Under the pieces are notes generated by a model. That model was not told the DNA's origin, did not search any database, and saw only the letters and a program-made list of their open reading frames with translations. A stretch of 64,000 bases of DNA, taken from positions 992,001-1,056,000 of the forward strand of contig NZ_CP146614.1 in the NCBI RefSeq assembly GCF_037094685.1, given 5' to 3'. Both the position numbers and the translations under genes were made by a program. The DNA is from Massilia sp. METH4. GTDB lineage: Bacteria > Pseudomonadota > Gammaproteobacteria > Burkholderiales > Burkholderiaceae_D. This document shows positions 18,015 through 29,000 of this stretch, piece by piece (the first letter of the stretch is position 1; the number at the start of each line of letters is the position of its first letter).

Positions 18015-19703
18015 TTACTTCACCATCGGAAGGTTCAGGCCATTGCGCTTGGCGCAGGCGATCGCGGTTTCATAGCCGGCATCGGCATGGCGCATCACGC
18101 CGGAAGCGCTGTCATTGACGAGCACCCGCGCCAGCCTGCGGGCGGCCGCCTCGGTGCCATCGGCCACGATGACCACGCCCGCATGCTGCGAGTATCCCAT
18201 GCCCACGCCGCCGCCGTGGTGCAGCGAGACCCAGGTGGCGCCGCCGGCCGTGTTCAGCAGGGCGTTCAGCAGCGGCCAGTCGGACACGGCGTCGCTGCCA
18301 TCCCGCATGCTTTCCGTCTCGCGGTTCGGGCTGGCCACGGAACCCGTGTCGAGGTGGTCGCGCCCGATCACGATCGGCGCCTTCAGCTCGCCATTTTTCA
18401 CCATCTCGTTGAACGCCAGGCCGGCGCGGTGCCGTTCGCCCAGGCCCAGCCAGCAGATCCGCGCCGGCAAGCCCTGGAAGGCGATGCGCTCGCGCGCCAT
18501 GTCCAGCCAGCGGTGCACGTTCGCATGGTGCGGGAACAGTTCCTTGATCTTCGCATCGGTCTTGTAGATATCCTCCGGGTCGCCGGACAGCGCCACCCAG
18601 CGGAACGGCCCGCGCCCTTCGCAGAACTGCGGGCGGATATAGGCCGGCACGAAGCCGGGGAAGCCGAACGCGTCGCGCACGCCTTCGTCAAGCGCCACCT
18701 GCCGGATATTGTTGCCGTAGTCGACCACCTTCGCGCCCAGCTGCTGGAAGTCCAGCATCGCTTGCACGTGCACGGCGCACGAAGCGGCGGCTGCCGCTTT
18801 CAGTTCCGCGTGCCGCGCCGGCTCGGCGCGCGCCGCCTGCCAGTCCGCCACGCTCCAGCCCTTCGGCAGGTAGCCGTTGATCAGGTCGTGCGCGGACGTC
18901 TGGTCGGTCACCAGGTCGGGCACCAGGCCGCCCTCGCGTGCCCGGCGCACGAGTTCGGGCAACACGTCGGCGGCATTGCCGAGCAGGCCGATCGAGATCG
19001 CCTCGCCCTTGTCCTTGTACTTGCGCACCAGGTCGATCGCTTCGTCGATGGTGCCCGCCTGCCGGTCCAGGTAGCGCGTGCGCAGCCGGAAGTCGATGCT
19101 GCTCTGCTGGCACTCCACGGTCAGCGACACGGCGCCGGCCATGGTGGCGGCCAGCGGCTGGGCGCCGCCCATGCCGCCCAGGCCGGCGGTGAGGAGCCAG
19201 CGGCCCTTGAGGTCGCCGCCGAAATGCTGGCGCCCCGCCTCGGCGAAGGTTTCGTACGTGCCCTGCACGATCCCCTGGGTGCCGATATAGATCCAGCTGC
19301 CGGCCGTCATCTGTCCATACATGAACAAGCCCTTGCGATCGAGCTCGTTGAAGTGTTCCCAGTTTGCCCACTTCGGCACCAGGTTCGAGTTCGCGATCAG
19401 CACGCGCGGCGCATCGGCATGGGTGCGGAACACGCCGACCGGCTTGCCGGACTGGACGAGCAGGGTTTCCTCCTCGCCCAGCTCCTTCAGGGCCGCCACG
19501 ATCGCGTCGAAGCATTCCCAGTCGCGCGCGGCGCGGCCGATGCCGCCATACACCACCAGCGACTGCGGATTCTCGGCCACTTCCTTGTCCAGGTTGTTCT
19601 GGATCATCCGGTACGCCGCCTCGGCGCCCCAGGTCTTGCAGATCTTGTCGGGACCGCGCGGGGCGCGGATGTCGCGGGTGGGATCGAAGCGCGGGTCGCT
19701 CAT
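18015..19703 (-). CDS. hutU: Urocanate hydratase
   Basis: Urocanase of 562 residues, first gene of the hut operon. It uses tightly bound NAD+ as an electrophile to hydrate urocanate to imidazolonepropionate. [21 protein letters not shown] at the start, [17 protein letters not shown] in the nucleotide-binding part, and [14 protein letters not shown] with the conserved Cys are all diagnostic. GGAGACGCC precedes the ATG. A promoter with a HutC-like operator lies 32-61 bases upstream. Confidence 0.97.
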   Translation of the reverse strand: MSDPRFDPTRDIRAPRGPDKICKTWGAEAAYRMIQNNLDKEVAENPQSLVVYGGIGRAARDWECFDAIVAALKELGEEETLLVQSGKPVGVFRTHADAPRVLIANSNLVPKWANWEHFNELDRKGLFMYGQMTAGSWIYIGTQGIVQGTYETFAEAGRQHFGGDLKGRWLLTAGLGGMGGAQPLAATMAGAVSLTVECQQSSIDFRLRTRYLDRQAGTIDEAIDLVRKYKDKGEAISIGLLGNAADVLPELVRRAREGGLVPDLVTDQTSAHDLINGYLPKGWSVADWQAARAEPARHAELKAAAAASCAVHVQAMLDFQQLGAKVVDYGNNIRQVALDEGVRDAFGFPGFVPAYIRPQFCEGRGPFRWVALSGDPEDIYKTDAKIKELFPHHANVHRWLDMARERIAFQGLPARICWLGLGERHRAGLAFNEMVKNGELKAPIVIGRDHLDTGSVASPNRETESMRDGSDAVSDWPLLNALLNTAGGATWVSLHHGGGVGMGYSQHAGVVIVADGTEAAARRLARVLVNDSASGVMRHADAGYETAIACAKRNGLNLPMVK

Positions 19704-19734
19704 GGCGTCTCCTCGAAGGTGGATGGATCCTCAC

Positions 19735-19764
19735 AGCATAGGTTGTCTATACAAGCTGAGTCAA
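19735..19764 (-). promoter_or_regulatory. hut operon promoter with HutC-like operator in the spacer
   Basis: On the minus strand, TTGACT (19759-19764) and TATGCT (19735-19740) are 18 bases apart, a good sigma-70 promoter. The spacer contains CTTGTATAGACAA, whose core TTGT-N4-ACAA (19743-19754) resembles the HutC site known from pseudomonads (CTTGTATGTACAAG). A bound repressor would block RNA polymerase directly. The repressor gene is at 25221. Confidence 0.75.
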
Positions 19765-19771
19765 ATGCTTT

Positions 19772-20668
19772 CTACATATCCCGGATGAAGTCGATGAACG
19801 CCCGCAGCGGCGCCGGCACGAGGCGCCGGCCGGGGTAATACAGGAACGGGCCGGAAAATGCCGGCCACCACGACTCCAGCACGGGTTCCAGTTCGCCGCG
19901 CGCCATATACGGCCGCAGCCAGTCCTCGAACAGGTAGACGATACCGCTCCCCGCCACCGCCGCGGCGACGGCCAGGTCGGCCCCGGCGCCCAGCCGCACG
20001 CGCAGCGGGCCCTGGGGATCGATCCGCACCGTTTCGCCATCGCGCACGAATTCCCACGGCACGGTGGCGCCGCTGGCGAAATAGCCGGCCATGCAGGCGT
20101 GCCGCAGCAATTCGTGCGGATGGCCGGGCCGCCCATGCCGGTCGAGATAGGCCGGCGACGCCGCTGCCGCGAAACGCTGCGTGCGCGGACCGATCGGCAC
20201 GGCGATCATGTCCTGCTCGAGCCGCTCCTCGTAGCGGATACCGGCATCGAAGCCGGCCGCCAGCATGTCCACGAAGCTGTCCTCGACGGCCACGTCCACC
20301 ACGATGTCCGGGTAGGCGGCGGCGAAGCGCGGCAGGATGGCCGGCAGCACCAGCCGCGCCGCGGCCAGCGGCACGTTCAGGCGCAGGGTGCCGGTTGGGC
20401 GGTCGCGGAAGGCGTTCACCACGTCGAGCGCCGACTGCACCTCGTTCAGGGCCGGCTCCAAACGGTCGAGCAGGCTGCGCCCCGCCTCCGTCGGTACCAC
20501 ACTGCGGGTGCTGCGATTGAGCAGGCGCACCCCCAGGCGCGCTTCAAGCCGGCGCACGGCCTCGCTCAGGCCGGACGGGCTGACACTGGCCACGCGCGCC
20601 GCATCGCGGAAGCCCCCGGCCCGCGCCACCGTGACAAAAGCGTTCAAGTCACCGAGATCGACTTTCAT
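19772..20668 (-). CDS. LysR family transcriptional regulator
   Basis: Encodes 298 residues. The N-terminal winged helix reads DLNAFVTVARAGGFRDAARVASVSPSGLSEAVRRLEARLGVRLLNR, typical of LysR, and the C-terminal half is the periplasmic-binding-like effector domain. It is divergent from an aldo/keto reductase gene 110 bases away, which is the classic LysR-target arrangement. Its stop is close to the hut promoter, but nothing suggests that it controls hut. Confidence 0.9.
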   Translation of the reverse strand: MKVDLGDLNAFVTVARAGGFRDAARVASVSPSGLSEAVRRLEARLGVRLLNRSTRSVVPTEAGRSLLDRLEPALNEVQSALDVVNAFRDRPTGTLRLNVPLAAARLVLPAILPRFAAAYPDIVVDVAVEDSFVDMLAAGFDAGIRYEERLEQDMIAVPIGPRTQRFAAAASPAYLDRHGRPGHPHELLRHACMAGYFASGATVPWEFVRDGETVRIDPQGPLRVRLGAGADLAVAAAVAGSGIVYLFEDWLRPYMARGELEPVLESWWPAFSGPFLYYPGRRLVPAPLRAFIDFIRDM

Positions 20669-20778
20669 GGCACTCCATTGTTCGTTTTTTCGCACAACCC
20701 ATGCACACTTTACTGGATTGTCGCGCAGCCGGGCCGCTCTTATCCTTTCCTCATCGCACATTCATCAAGGAGAACGAC

Positions 20779-21648
20779 ATGACGCACACCCCTCGTCACA
20801 CCTGGCAGCTCGGCGACCACACGGTAAACCGGATCGGCTATGGCGCCATGCAGCTGGCCGGCCCCGGCGTGTTCGGCCCGCCGAAGGACCCGGATGCCGC
20901 CCGCGCCGTGCTGCGCGCCGCCGTGGCGGCCGGCGTGAACCACATCGATACGTCGGACTTCTACGGGCCGCATGTCACCAACCGGCTGATCCGCGAGGCG
21001 CTGCATCCCTACCCCGCCGGCCTGTGCATCGTGACGAAGATCGGCGCGCGGCGCGACGCCCAGGGCAACTGGCTGCCCGCGTTCTCCCGGCAGGAGCTGG
21101 TCGATGCGGTGCACGACAATCTGCGCAACCTGGGCCTCGATACGCTGGACGTGGTGAACCTGCGCGCCATGTTCAGCGTGGAAGGCCCGGCCGAAGGCTC
21201 GCTGGAAGAACCGCTGTCGGTATTGGCCGAACTGCGCGAGCAGGGCCTGGTGCGCCACATCGGCCTGTCCAACGTGACGGCGAAACAGGTTGGCGACGCG
21301 CGCCGCATGGTGCCGATCGCCTGCGTGCAGAACCACTACAACCTGGTGCACCGCGGCGACGATGCACTGATCGACGAGCTGGCCGCCGCCGGCATCGCCT
21401 ACGTGCCGTTCTTCCCGCTGGGCGGCTTTTCGCCGCTGCAGTCAAACACGCTGACGGCCGTGGCGGCGCGCCTCGATGCCACGCCGATGGCGGTGGCGAT
21501 CGCCTGGCTGCTGCAGCGCGCGCCGAACATCCTCCTGATCCCCGGCACCTCGTCCATCGCGCACCTGCGGCAGAACATCGCGGCCGCCGCGCTGGCGCTG
21601 CCCGCCGACGCGGTGGCGGAACTGGACGCGATCGCGGCTATCGCTTGA
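20779..21648 (+). CDS. Aldo/keto reductase
   Basis: An NADPH-dependent oxidoreductase of 289 residues in the aldo/keto reductase superfamily, close to the YdbC/pyridoxal reductase-like group. The catalytic Asp and Tyr are in NHIDTSDFYGPHVTN; the Lys is in IVTKIG, and IPGTSSIAHLRQN near the C-terminus binds the cofactor phosphate. AAGGAG lies eight bases before ATG 20779. The divergent LysR gene is its likely regulator. The gene's end overlaps the end of the convergent amidohydrolase gene by 11 bases. Confidence 0.9.
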   Translation: MTHTPRHTWQLGDHTVNRIGYGAMQLAGPGVFGPPKDPDAARAVLRAAVAAGVNHIDTSDFYGPHVTNRLIREALHPYPAGLCIVTKIGARRDAQGNWLPAFSRQELVDAVHDNLRNLGLDTLDVVNLRAMFSVEGPAEGSLEEPLSVLAELREQGLVRHIGLSNVTAKQVGDARRMVPIACVQNHYNLVHRGDDALIDELAAAGIAYVPFFPLGGFSPLQSNTLTAVAARLDATPMAVAIAWLLQRAPNILLIPGTSSIAHLRQNIAAAALALPADAVAELDAIAAIA

Positions 21649-23290
21649 AAACCTGCCTGCCGCCCACCCACGTCTGCAACACGCCGATCCGGCCGATCAT
21701 GGCCGGCGGCACCGTGAACAGGTCGCCGTCCGTCACGATGAAGTCGGCGCACTTGCCCGGCTCCAGCGAACCGATCACGTTTTCCTGCCCGGCCGCCCAG
21801 GCCGCGTCCAGGGTGAAACAGCGCAGCGCTTCCTTCACCGTCATCGCCTGCTCCCTGTACCAGCCCTGCGGCGGCCGGTCCTGCATGTCCTGCCGCGTGA
21901 CGGCGGCGTGCAGGCCTTCGAAGGGGTTCGGCGACTCGATGGGAAAGTCGGACCCGCAGGCGATGCGCGATCCCTGCGCGAGGAAGGTGCGCCAGGCATA
22001 GGCGCCCTTGATGCGAGTGCTGCCCACGCGCTGCTCGGCCATGTTCTGGTCCGACGTGGCATGCGTTGGCTGCATCGACGGGATGATGCCCAGTTCCTTG
22101 AAACGCGGGATGTCGGCCGGCGCGACCACCTGCGCATGCTCGATGCGGTGGCGCAGTGCCGCCGGGTACTGCGGCAGCAGCGCCGCATAGCTGTCCAGGA
22201 TCTGCTTGTTGCCGGCATCGCCGATGGCGTGCACGTTGACCTGGTAGCCGGCTTTCATCGCCTTGGCCATCCTGGCCCGCATGGCCGCATCGTCGTAGAA
22301 CAGCAAGCCGTGCGTGTGCGGCGCATCGCTGTAGGGCTGGGCCAGCGCGGCACCGCGGCTGCCCAGCGCGCCGTCGGCGAACAGCTTGACGGCGGCCAGC
22401 GCATACAGGTCGTTCGCATGGCTTTTGAGCGGGCCATTCACCGCCAACTGGTCGAAGTCCTGAGCAGTGTCGCCGATCATCGCGTACACCCGCGTGGTCA
22501 GCTTGCCCGCATCCGCGTAGGCGCGGTACAGCTTGTCGGCACCCACGCCGATGCCGGCATCGTGCACGCTCGTCAGGCCCACGCTCCGCAGCCTGGCCAG
22601 CGCGCCATCGAGCGCGGCGCGGGACTCGGCCTCGGTGGGGCGCGGCACCACCTTGTTCACCAGGTCCATCGCCGCGTCGACGAGGATGCCGGTGGCATTG
22701 CCTTTGGCATCGCGCTCGATCTTGCCGCCGGACGGGTCCTTCGTATCCTTCGTGATGCCGGCCAGGGCCAGCGCGCGGCTGTTCACCCACACGGCGTGGC
22801 CGTCCACGCGGCGCATCAGCGCGGGCCGGTCGGCCACCGCCGCGTCGAGCTCGCGCGCGGTGGGAAAGCGTCCCAGCTTCCAGTTTTCCTGGTTCCAGCC
22901 ATTGCCCACCGCCCAGGCGCGCCGCGGATTGGCGCGCGCGAATTCGGCGATCGTCTTCACGGCGCCTGCCAGGCTGGTGGAACTGTACAACTCCGCGCCG
23001 GTAGCGATCTCGCCCAGACCGAACACGTGGCCATGCGCATCGATCAGGCCGGGCAGCACGGTCTTGCCGCCCATATCGACGTGGGTATAGCCCGGCGCCT
23101 TCGCGGTTACCTCGGCCGCCGTGCCGACGGCCACGATGCGCCCGTTCGCATCGAAGGCCAGCGACTGGAAGCGCACCAGTTCGTCCCTGGCGGTCAGCGT
23201 GTAGCCGTTGGCATTGTCGATCACGGTGCCGGGAGCGGCATGGACCTGGACGGCGAGGTCGAGGCTCGTGGCCAGCAGGAGAAAGCGCAT
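21638..23290 (-). CDS. Exported amidohydrolase (YtcJ-like)
   Basis: Encodes 550 residues of the amidohydrolase_3 group. The first 18 residues (MRFLLLATSLDLAVQVHA) form a signal peptide ending in a plausible AXA-type site, so it acts in the periplasm. Metal-binding motifs are PGLIDAHGHVFG, VNVHAIGDAGN and ACGSDFPIES. YtcJ-like enzymes hydrolyse amides or carbamates, but substrates are rarely known. It overlaps the convergent reductase gene at the 3' end. Confidence 0.87.
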   Translation of the reverse strand: MRFLLLATSLDLAVQVHAAPGTVIDNANGYTLTARDELVRFQSLAFDANGRIVAVGTAAEVTAKAPGYTHVDMGGKTVLPGLIDAHGHVFGLGEIATGAELYSSTSLAGAVKTIAEFARANPRRAWAVGNGWNQENWKLGRFPTARELDAAVADRPALMRRVDGHAVWVNSRALALAGITKDTKDPSGGKIERDAKGNATGILVDAAMDLVNKVVPRPTEAESRAALDGALARLRSVGLTSVHDAGIGVGADKLYRAYADAGKLTTRVYAMIGDTAQDFDQLAVNGPLKSHANDLYALAAVKLFADGALGSRGAALAQPYSDAPHTHGLLFYDDAAMRARMAKAMKAGYQVNVHAIGDAGNKQILDSYAALLPQYPAALRHRIEHAQVVAPADIPRFKELGIIPSMQPTHATSDQNMAEQRVGSTRIKGAYAWRTFLAQGSRIACGSDFPIESPNPFEGLHAAVTRQDMQDRPPQGWYREQAMTVKEALRCFTLDAAWAAGQENVIGSLEPGKCADFIVTDGDLFTVPPAMIGRIGVLQTWVGGRQVFKR

Positions 23291-23337
23291 GGGAGTCCTT
23301 CGTGGGTACGAAAGCTCCAGAGTGTAGCGCCAATCCC

Positions 23338-24020
23338 CTACATCGCGTCGTGGAAGATGATCCCCAGCGTATGGCGCCGCCCGCTGCGCAGCCGCGACAC
23401 GCCGTGCCGCATGTTGACGCGGTACACGCCGCGCGTGCCGTTCACGGGCCGGTGGTGCACGGGGAAGATCACGCAATCGCCCTGGGCCAAAGGCACCACC
23501 TCGGCGCGCGACTGCATGCGCGGGCGCTGTTCCGTGAGCACGAATTCACCGCCGGTGAAGTCCACCCCGGGCCGCGACAGCAGGAATGCCGCCTGCAGCG
23601 GGAACACGTGCTCGCCGTACAGATCCTGGTGCAGGCAGTTGTAGTCGCCCGCGCCGTAGCGCAACAGCAGCGGCGTGGGGCGCACCTGGCCGGCGGCATG
23701 GCAGCGCGCCAGGTACTCGTCATGCCGCGCCGGATAACGCTCGCCGATGCCCTGCGCCGTGTTCCAGCGGTTGGCGATCGCCGCGAGCGGCGCGTACATC
23801 GCGTCGCGCAGTTCCCGCACCAGGTCCGGCAGCGGATAGCGGAAGTACTGGTATTCGCCCCGGCCGAAGCCGTGCCGTTCCATCACGATGCGGCTGCGGA
23901 ACAGGTCCGCATCGTCGTAGGCTCCCGCGAGCAGCGCGCAGTCGCCGGGCGTCAGCAGGGCCGCGATCCGCGCGCAGCCGAAGGCGTCGAGTTCGTCGCC
24001 CACGGCTTGCCAGTCCACGT

Positions 24021-24024
<4 letters not shown>
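23338..24024 (-). CDS. 2OG-Fe(II) oxygenase, coupled to ada
   Basis: Encodes 228 residues from GTG 24024, whose GTGA overlaps the ada stop. The iron-binding facial triad is seen as HQD in NCLHQDLYGEHVF and the distal His in VNMRHGVSRL. GGEFVLTEQRPR lies between, as in prolyl-hydroxylase-like dioxygenases of the COG3826 type. Its tight coupling to ada suggests a role in alkylation damage, comparable to AlkB, though its sequence is not AlkB proper. Confidence 0.82.
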
Positions 24025-25088
<1,064 letters not shown>

Positions 25089-25155
25089 GGCTGGCTCCAG
25101 CGATCATTGTATGCCGCCATGATGGGCGGCGGGCGCCGCCGCGGCACTCCGGCCC

Positions 25156-25185
25156 TTGCTTTTGAATTCAATACGCGCCTAGAAT
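25156..25185 (+). promoter_or_regulatory. Probable promoter of hutC
   Basis: TTGCTT (25156-25161) and TAGAAT (25180-25185) are separated by 18 bases and lie 36 bases before the hutC start, in the gap to the divergent ada gene. The match to sigma-70 consensus is fair. I see no second HutC operator here. Confidence 0.5.
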
Positions 25186-25220
25186 GCCGCGACCCATGGC
25201 GCAGCGAAGGAGGCAGGAAC

Positions 25221-25955
25221 TTGGAAGCACGGCACGACGCAGCGGGTACGCCCATCTTCCAGCAGATCAAGGATTTCCTGTTGGCGGGCATCGCCGCCGG
25301 GCACTGGAAGGAAGGCGACGTGATCCCGTCGGAACAGGCGCTCGTCAAGCAGTTCGGCGTGTCGCGCATGACCGTCAACCGCGCCGTGCGCGAACTGACC
25401 GCCGAGGCGGTGCTGACGCGCCGCCAGGGTTCCGGCACCTATGTGGCCCCGCAGAAGGTGCAGGCCACGCTGCTGGAGATCAAGAGCATCGCCGACGAGA
25501 TCCGGGCGCGCGGCCACACGCACCGCAGCGCGCTGCAGCGGCTCGAGGCGGCAGCTGCCCACGAACTGCTGGCCAAGCAATTCGAATTGCCCGCTGGTCA
25601 CACCCTGTTCCACTCGATCATCGTTCATTACGAAAACGGCGTGCCGATCCAGGTGGAAGACCGCTGGGTCAACCCGCAAGTGGCCGCCGACTACCTGGCA
25701 CAGGACTTCACGCGCGTGACGCCCAGTGAATACCTGCTGGCCGCCGCGCCGCTGCAGGCCGCCACCTACAGCCTCGAAGCGCTGGCGGCGCCGCGCGACA
25801 TCGCCGACATGCTGGCCATGGATGCGCGCCAGCCCTGCCTGGTGCTGCGCCGGCGCACGCGTTCGGGCGGCAAGGTGGCCTCGCTCGTCACCATGTGGCA
25901 CCCGGGCCACCGCTACCAGTTCGCCGGCAGCGTTGCGACCGGTGCACACGCCTGA
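25221..25955 (+). CDS. hutC: Histidine utilisation repressor HutC (GntR/UTRA family)
   Basis: Encodes 244 residues from TTG 25221, supported by AGGAGG seven bases upstream. The GntR winged helix includes KEGDVIPSEQALVKQFGVSRMTVNRAVRELTAEAVLTRRQGSGTYV, and the C-terminal UTRA domain binds the inducer, urocanate in known HutC proteins. It is separated from the hut operon by five unrelated genes, but the HutC-like operator at the hutU promoter connects them. Confidence 0.9.
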   Translation: MEARHDAAGTPIFQQIKDFLLAGIAAGHWKEGDVIPSEQALVKQFGVSRMTVNRAVRELTAEAVLTRRQGSGTYVAPQKVQATLLEIKSIADEIRARGHTHRSALQRLEAAAAHELLAKQFELPAGHTLFHSIIVHYENGVPIQVEDRWVNPQVAADYLAQDFTRVTPSEYLLAAAPLQAATYSLEALAAPRDIADMLAMDARQPCLVLRRRTRSGGKVASLVTMWHPGHRYQFAGSVATGAHA

Positions 25956-26038
25956 GTGCGTCACTCTGCCCCGCCGGTGTATATTGGTTGACCATCGAAC
26001 GCCGATCCGGCCTTAGTCAACTTCACGAAAGGAAGCCG

Positions 26039-29000
26039 TTGCCGTCCACCCCCGCCCGCCCCGCGCGCCGCCTGCTGCTGCAAGCGGCCTTGCTGCTGTG
26101 CGCATGCGGCCCGGCCGGTGCGCTGGAGCGCGTGACCGTCCAGCTGAAATGGCACCACCAGTTCCAGTTCGCCGGCTACTACGCCGCGCAGGACAAGGGT
26201 TATTACCGCGACGAGGGGCTGGAAGTCACCCTGCAGGAGGGCCGGCCGGACACCGACCCGGTGCAGGCCGTGCTCGCCGGCCGGGCCCAGTATGGCGTGG
26301 GCGGCAGCAACCTGCTGCTGCACCGCGCGGCCGGCAAACCCGTCGTGGTGCTGGCCTCGATCTTCCAGCACTCGGCCGCCGCGCTGTTCACCCGCCGGCT
26401 CCCGGACGGCAAGCCCATGCATTGGGCCGGCGCGCGCGTGATGCTGGCACCGGGCAACGACGAACTGCAAGCCTACTTGCTGCGCCAGGGCGTCAAGCCG
26501 GCCGACCTGAAGCTGCTGCCGCACAGCCAGCGCCTGGACGATCTGCTCGAGGGCAAGGTCGACGCGATGGCGGGCTACATGACGGATGCCCCCTACACGC
26601 TCGGCCGGACCGGCGCGGCCTTCGAAGTCCTGTTGCCGCGCTCGGCCGGCATCGACTTCTACGGCGACAACCTGTTCACCACCGAGCACGAGCTGAAGGA
26701 ATACCCCGAGCGGGCGCGCGCCATGCGCGAGGCCACGCTGCGGGGCTGGCGCTATGCGCTGGCGCACCCCGAAGAGATCGTGGACCTGATCCGTGCCCGG
26801 TACCCGCAAGGGCATTCGCGCGAACACCTCATGTACGAAGCGCGCCAGACCGCCAGGCTGCTGGAGCATCCGCTGGTGGAACCGGGCTACAGCAACCCTG
26901 TGCGCTGGCAGACCATCGCCAATACCTACATCACGCTGGGCATGCTGCCGCGCAGCGTACCGCTCGAGGGCTTCCTGTATCGCGAGCCGGAGCCGCCGCA
27001 GCGCTGGCCCTTGATCGCCGCCGGCACCCTGGCGGCCCTGTTGGGCGCCGCGGCGGTCTGGCGCGCGCGTGCGCGCCCCCGGCCTGCGCCGGTGTCCGCC
27101 GCGCCCGTGGCGGCCCCGGCCCCGGTGGCCGAGCGGGCGCTGGAAGCGGCCAGCGAGGGCGTGTGGGAATGGCATCCGCAAAACGACGAGGTGCGCCTCT
27201 CGCCGATCGTCGGTGAACTGCTGGGCTATGGCCCGGACGGTTTCGCGCCGCGCGACCGCGACGCGTGGATGCAGCACGTGCATCCGGACGACCGCGTGCA
27301 ATTGATGCGCGAGCTGTCGCGCATCGGCCTCGATCCCGTCGACGACGCGCTGCTCGTGCACGAATGCCGCATGCGCTGCCGCGACGGCAGCTTCCGCTGG
27401 GTGGCGCTGCGCGGCCGCGTGGCCAAGCGGGCCGGCACCCAGCCGGTGCTGGCCAGCGGCACGCTGGGGCCGGTGAACGACCGGGTGCTGGCCGACCGCG
27501 ACCGGCTCTCCGCCGTGCTGGAAGCGATGCCCGGCGGGATCCTGGTGGCCGACCGCGGCGGCCGGGTGCAGCAGGTGAACCGCGCCGCCGCCAACTGCTT
27601 CGGCTACCAGCCGGGCGACATGGCTGGCCTGTCGATGGAATTGCTGGTGCCGGAAGTGATGCGCAGCGCGCCCGGCCTGCCGCGCGAACTGTTCTCGCGC
27701 CCCAACCTGCCGGGCCGCGTGCTGACGGCGCGGCGCGCCGACGGCGCCCATTTCCCGGCCATGGTGCACCTGGCGCCGATAGAGATGGCGGGCCAGGGCC
27801 TGTCGGTGGTGTCGGTGCGCGACATGACGCAGCGCCAGCGCACCGAGCAGGCCCTGCACGCCAGCTCCGAGCGCTACCGGCTGATCGTGCAGACGGCCAC
27901 CGAGGGCATCTGGATGCTCGACGCGGGCGACCGCACCACGTTCGTCAACCCCACGATGGCGCGCATGCTGGGCTATGAACCCGACGACATGATGGGCCGC
28001 CCGATGAAGGACTTCATGGACGCCGAAAGCGTGGCCCAGCTGATGCGCCAGAACCAGCGGCGCCGGCCCGGCGAGGCCGAGCAGGGCGACGCGCGCTTCT
28101 ACCGCAAGGATGGCTCGTCGATGTGGGGCCTGGTGTCGACTACGCAGATCCACGACGACAACGGCGGCTACACCGGCACGCTGGCGATGATCACCGACAT
28201 CACGGACCGCCGCCTGGCCGAGGTGGCCCTGCGCAATTCCAGCCAGCGCATGGCATCCGTGTTCAACGCCGTGACGAACGGCCTGGTGGTGCTGAACGGC
28301 GAAGGCGTGATCCTCGAATGCAATGCGGCGGCGGCCGGCATGCTGGGCCCGGCCGCGGCCAGCGGCGCGCGGCTGTGGCCCGGCATGCACGAGGACGGCC
28401 GGCAGCTGGCCGGCGACGAGCATCCGGTACAGCGCGCGCTGGCCACCGGCCGCTCGGTACGCGACGTGGTGATGGGCGTGACGAGCGCCAGCGGCGGCAT
28501 CTGCTGGCTGTCGGTGAACGCCGAGCCGATGCGCGACGAGCTGGGCGCCGCGACCATGGCCGTGGCCAGCCTTACCGACATCACCGAGCGCAAGAACAGC
28601 GCGGACGCGCTGCGGCGCGGCGAGCAGCGCCTGCAGGAAATCATCAAGATGATGCCGATCGGCCTGTTCCTGAAAGGGCCGGACGGCCGCATGCTGCTGA
28701 TGAATCCCGCCTGCGAGCAGCAGTTCGGCTACACGATGGCGGACCTGCACAATGGCAGCTACGCGCACCTGCACTCGCCTGCCGAGGTGGCCGAGTTTGC
28801 GCGGCGCGACCGTGACGCGTTCACGCGCGGCGAGCAGATCGACTACGAGGAAACGCTGTTCAACCCCGTGCTGCGCCAGCAGCTCACGCTGCGCACGTTC
28901 AAGAAGCCGGTCTTCGACGAACAGGGCAAGCCGGTGTACCTGATCTGCATGTCGCTCGACATCACCGAGGCGAAGCGCCAGGAACAGGCGCTGCGCGAAC

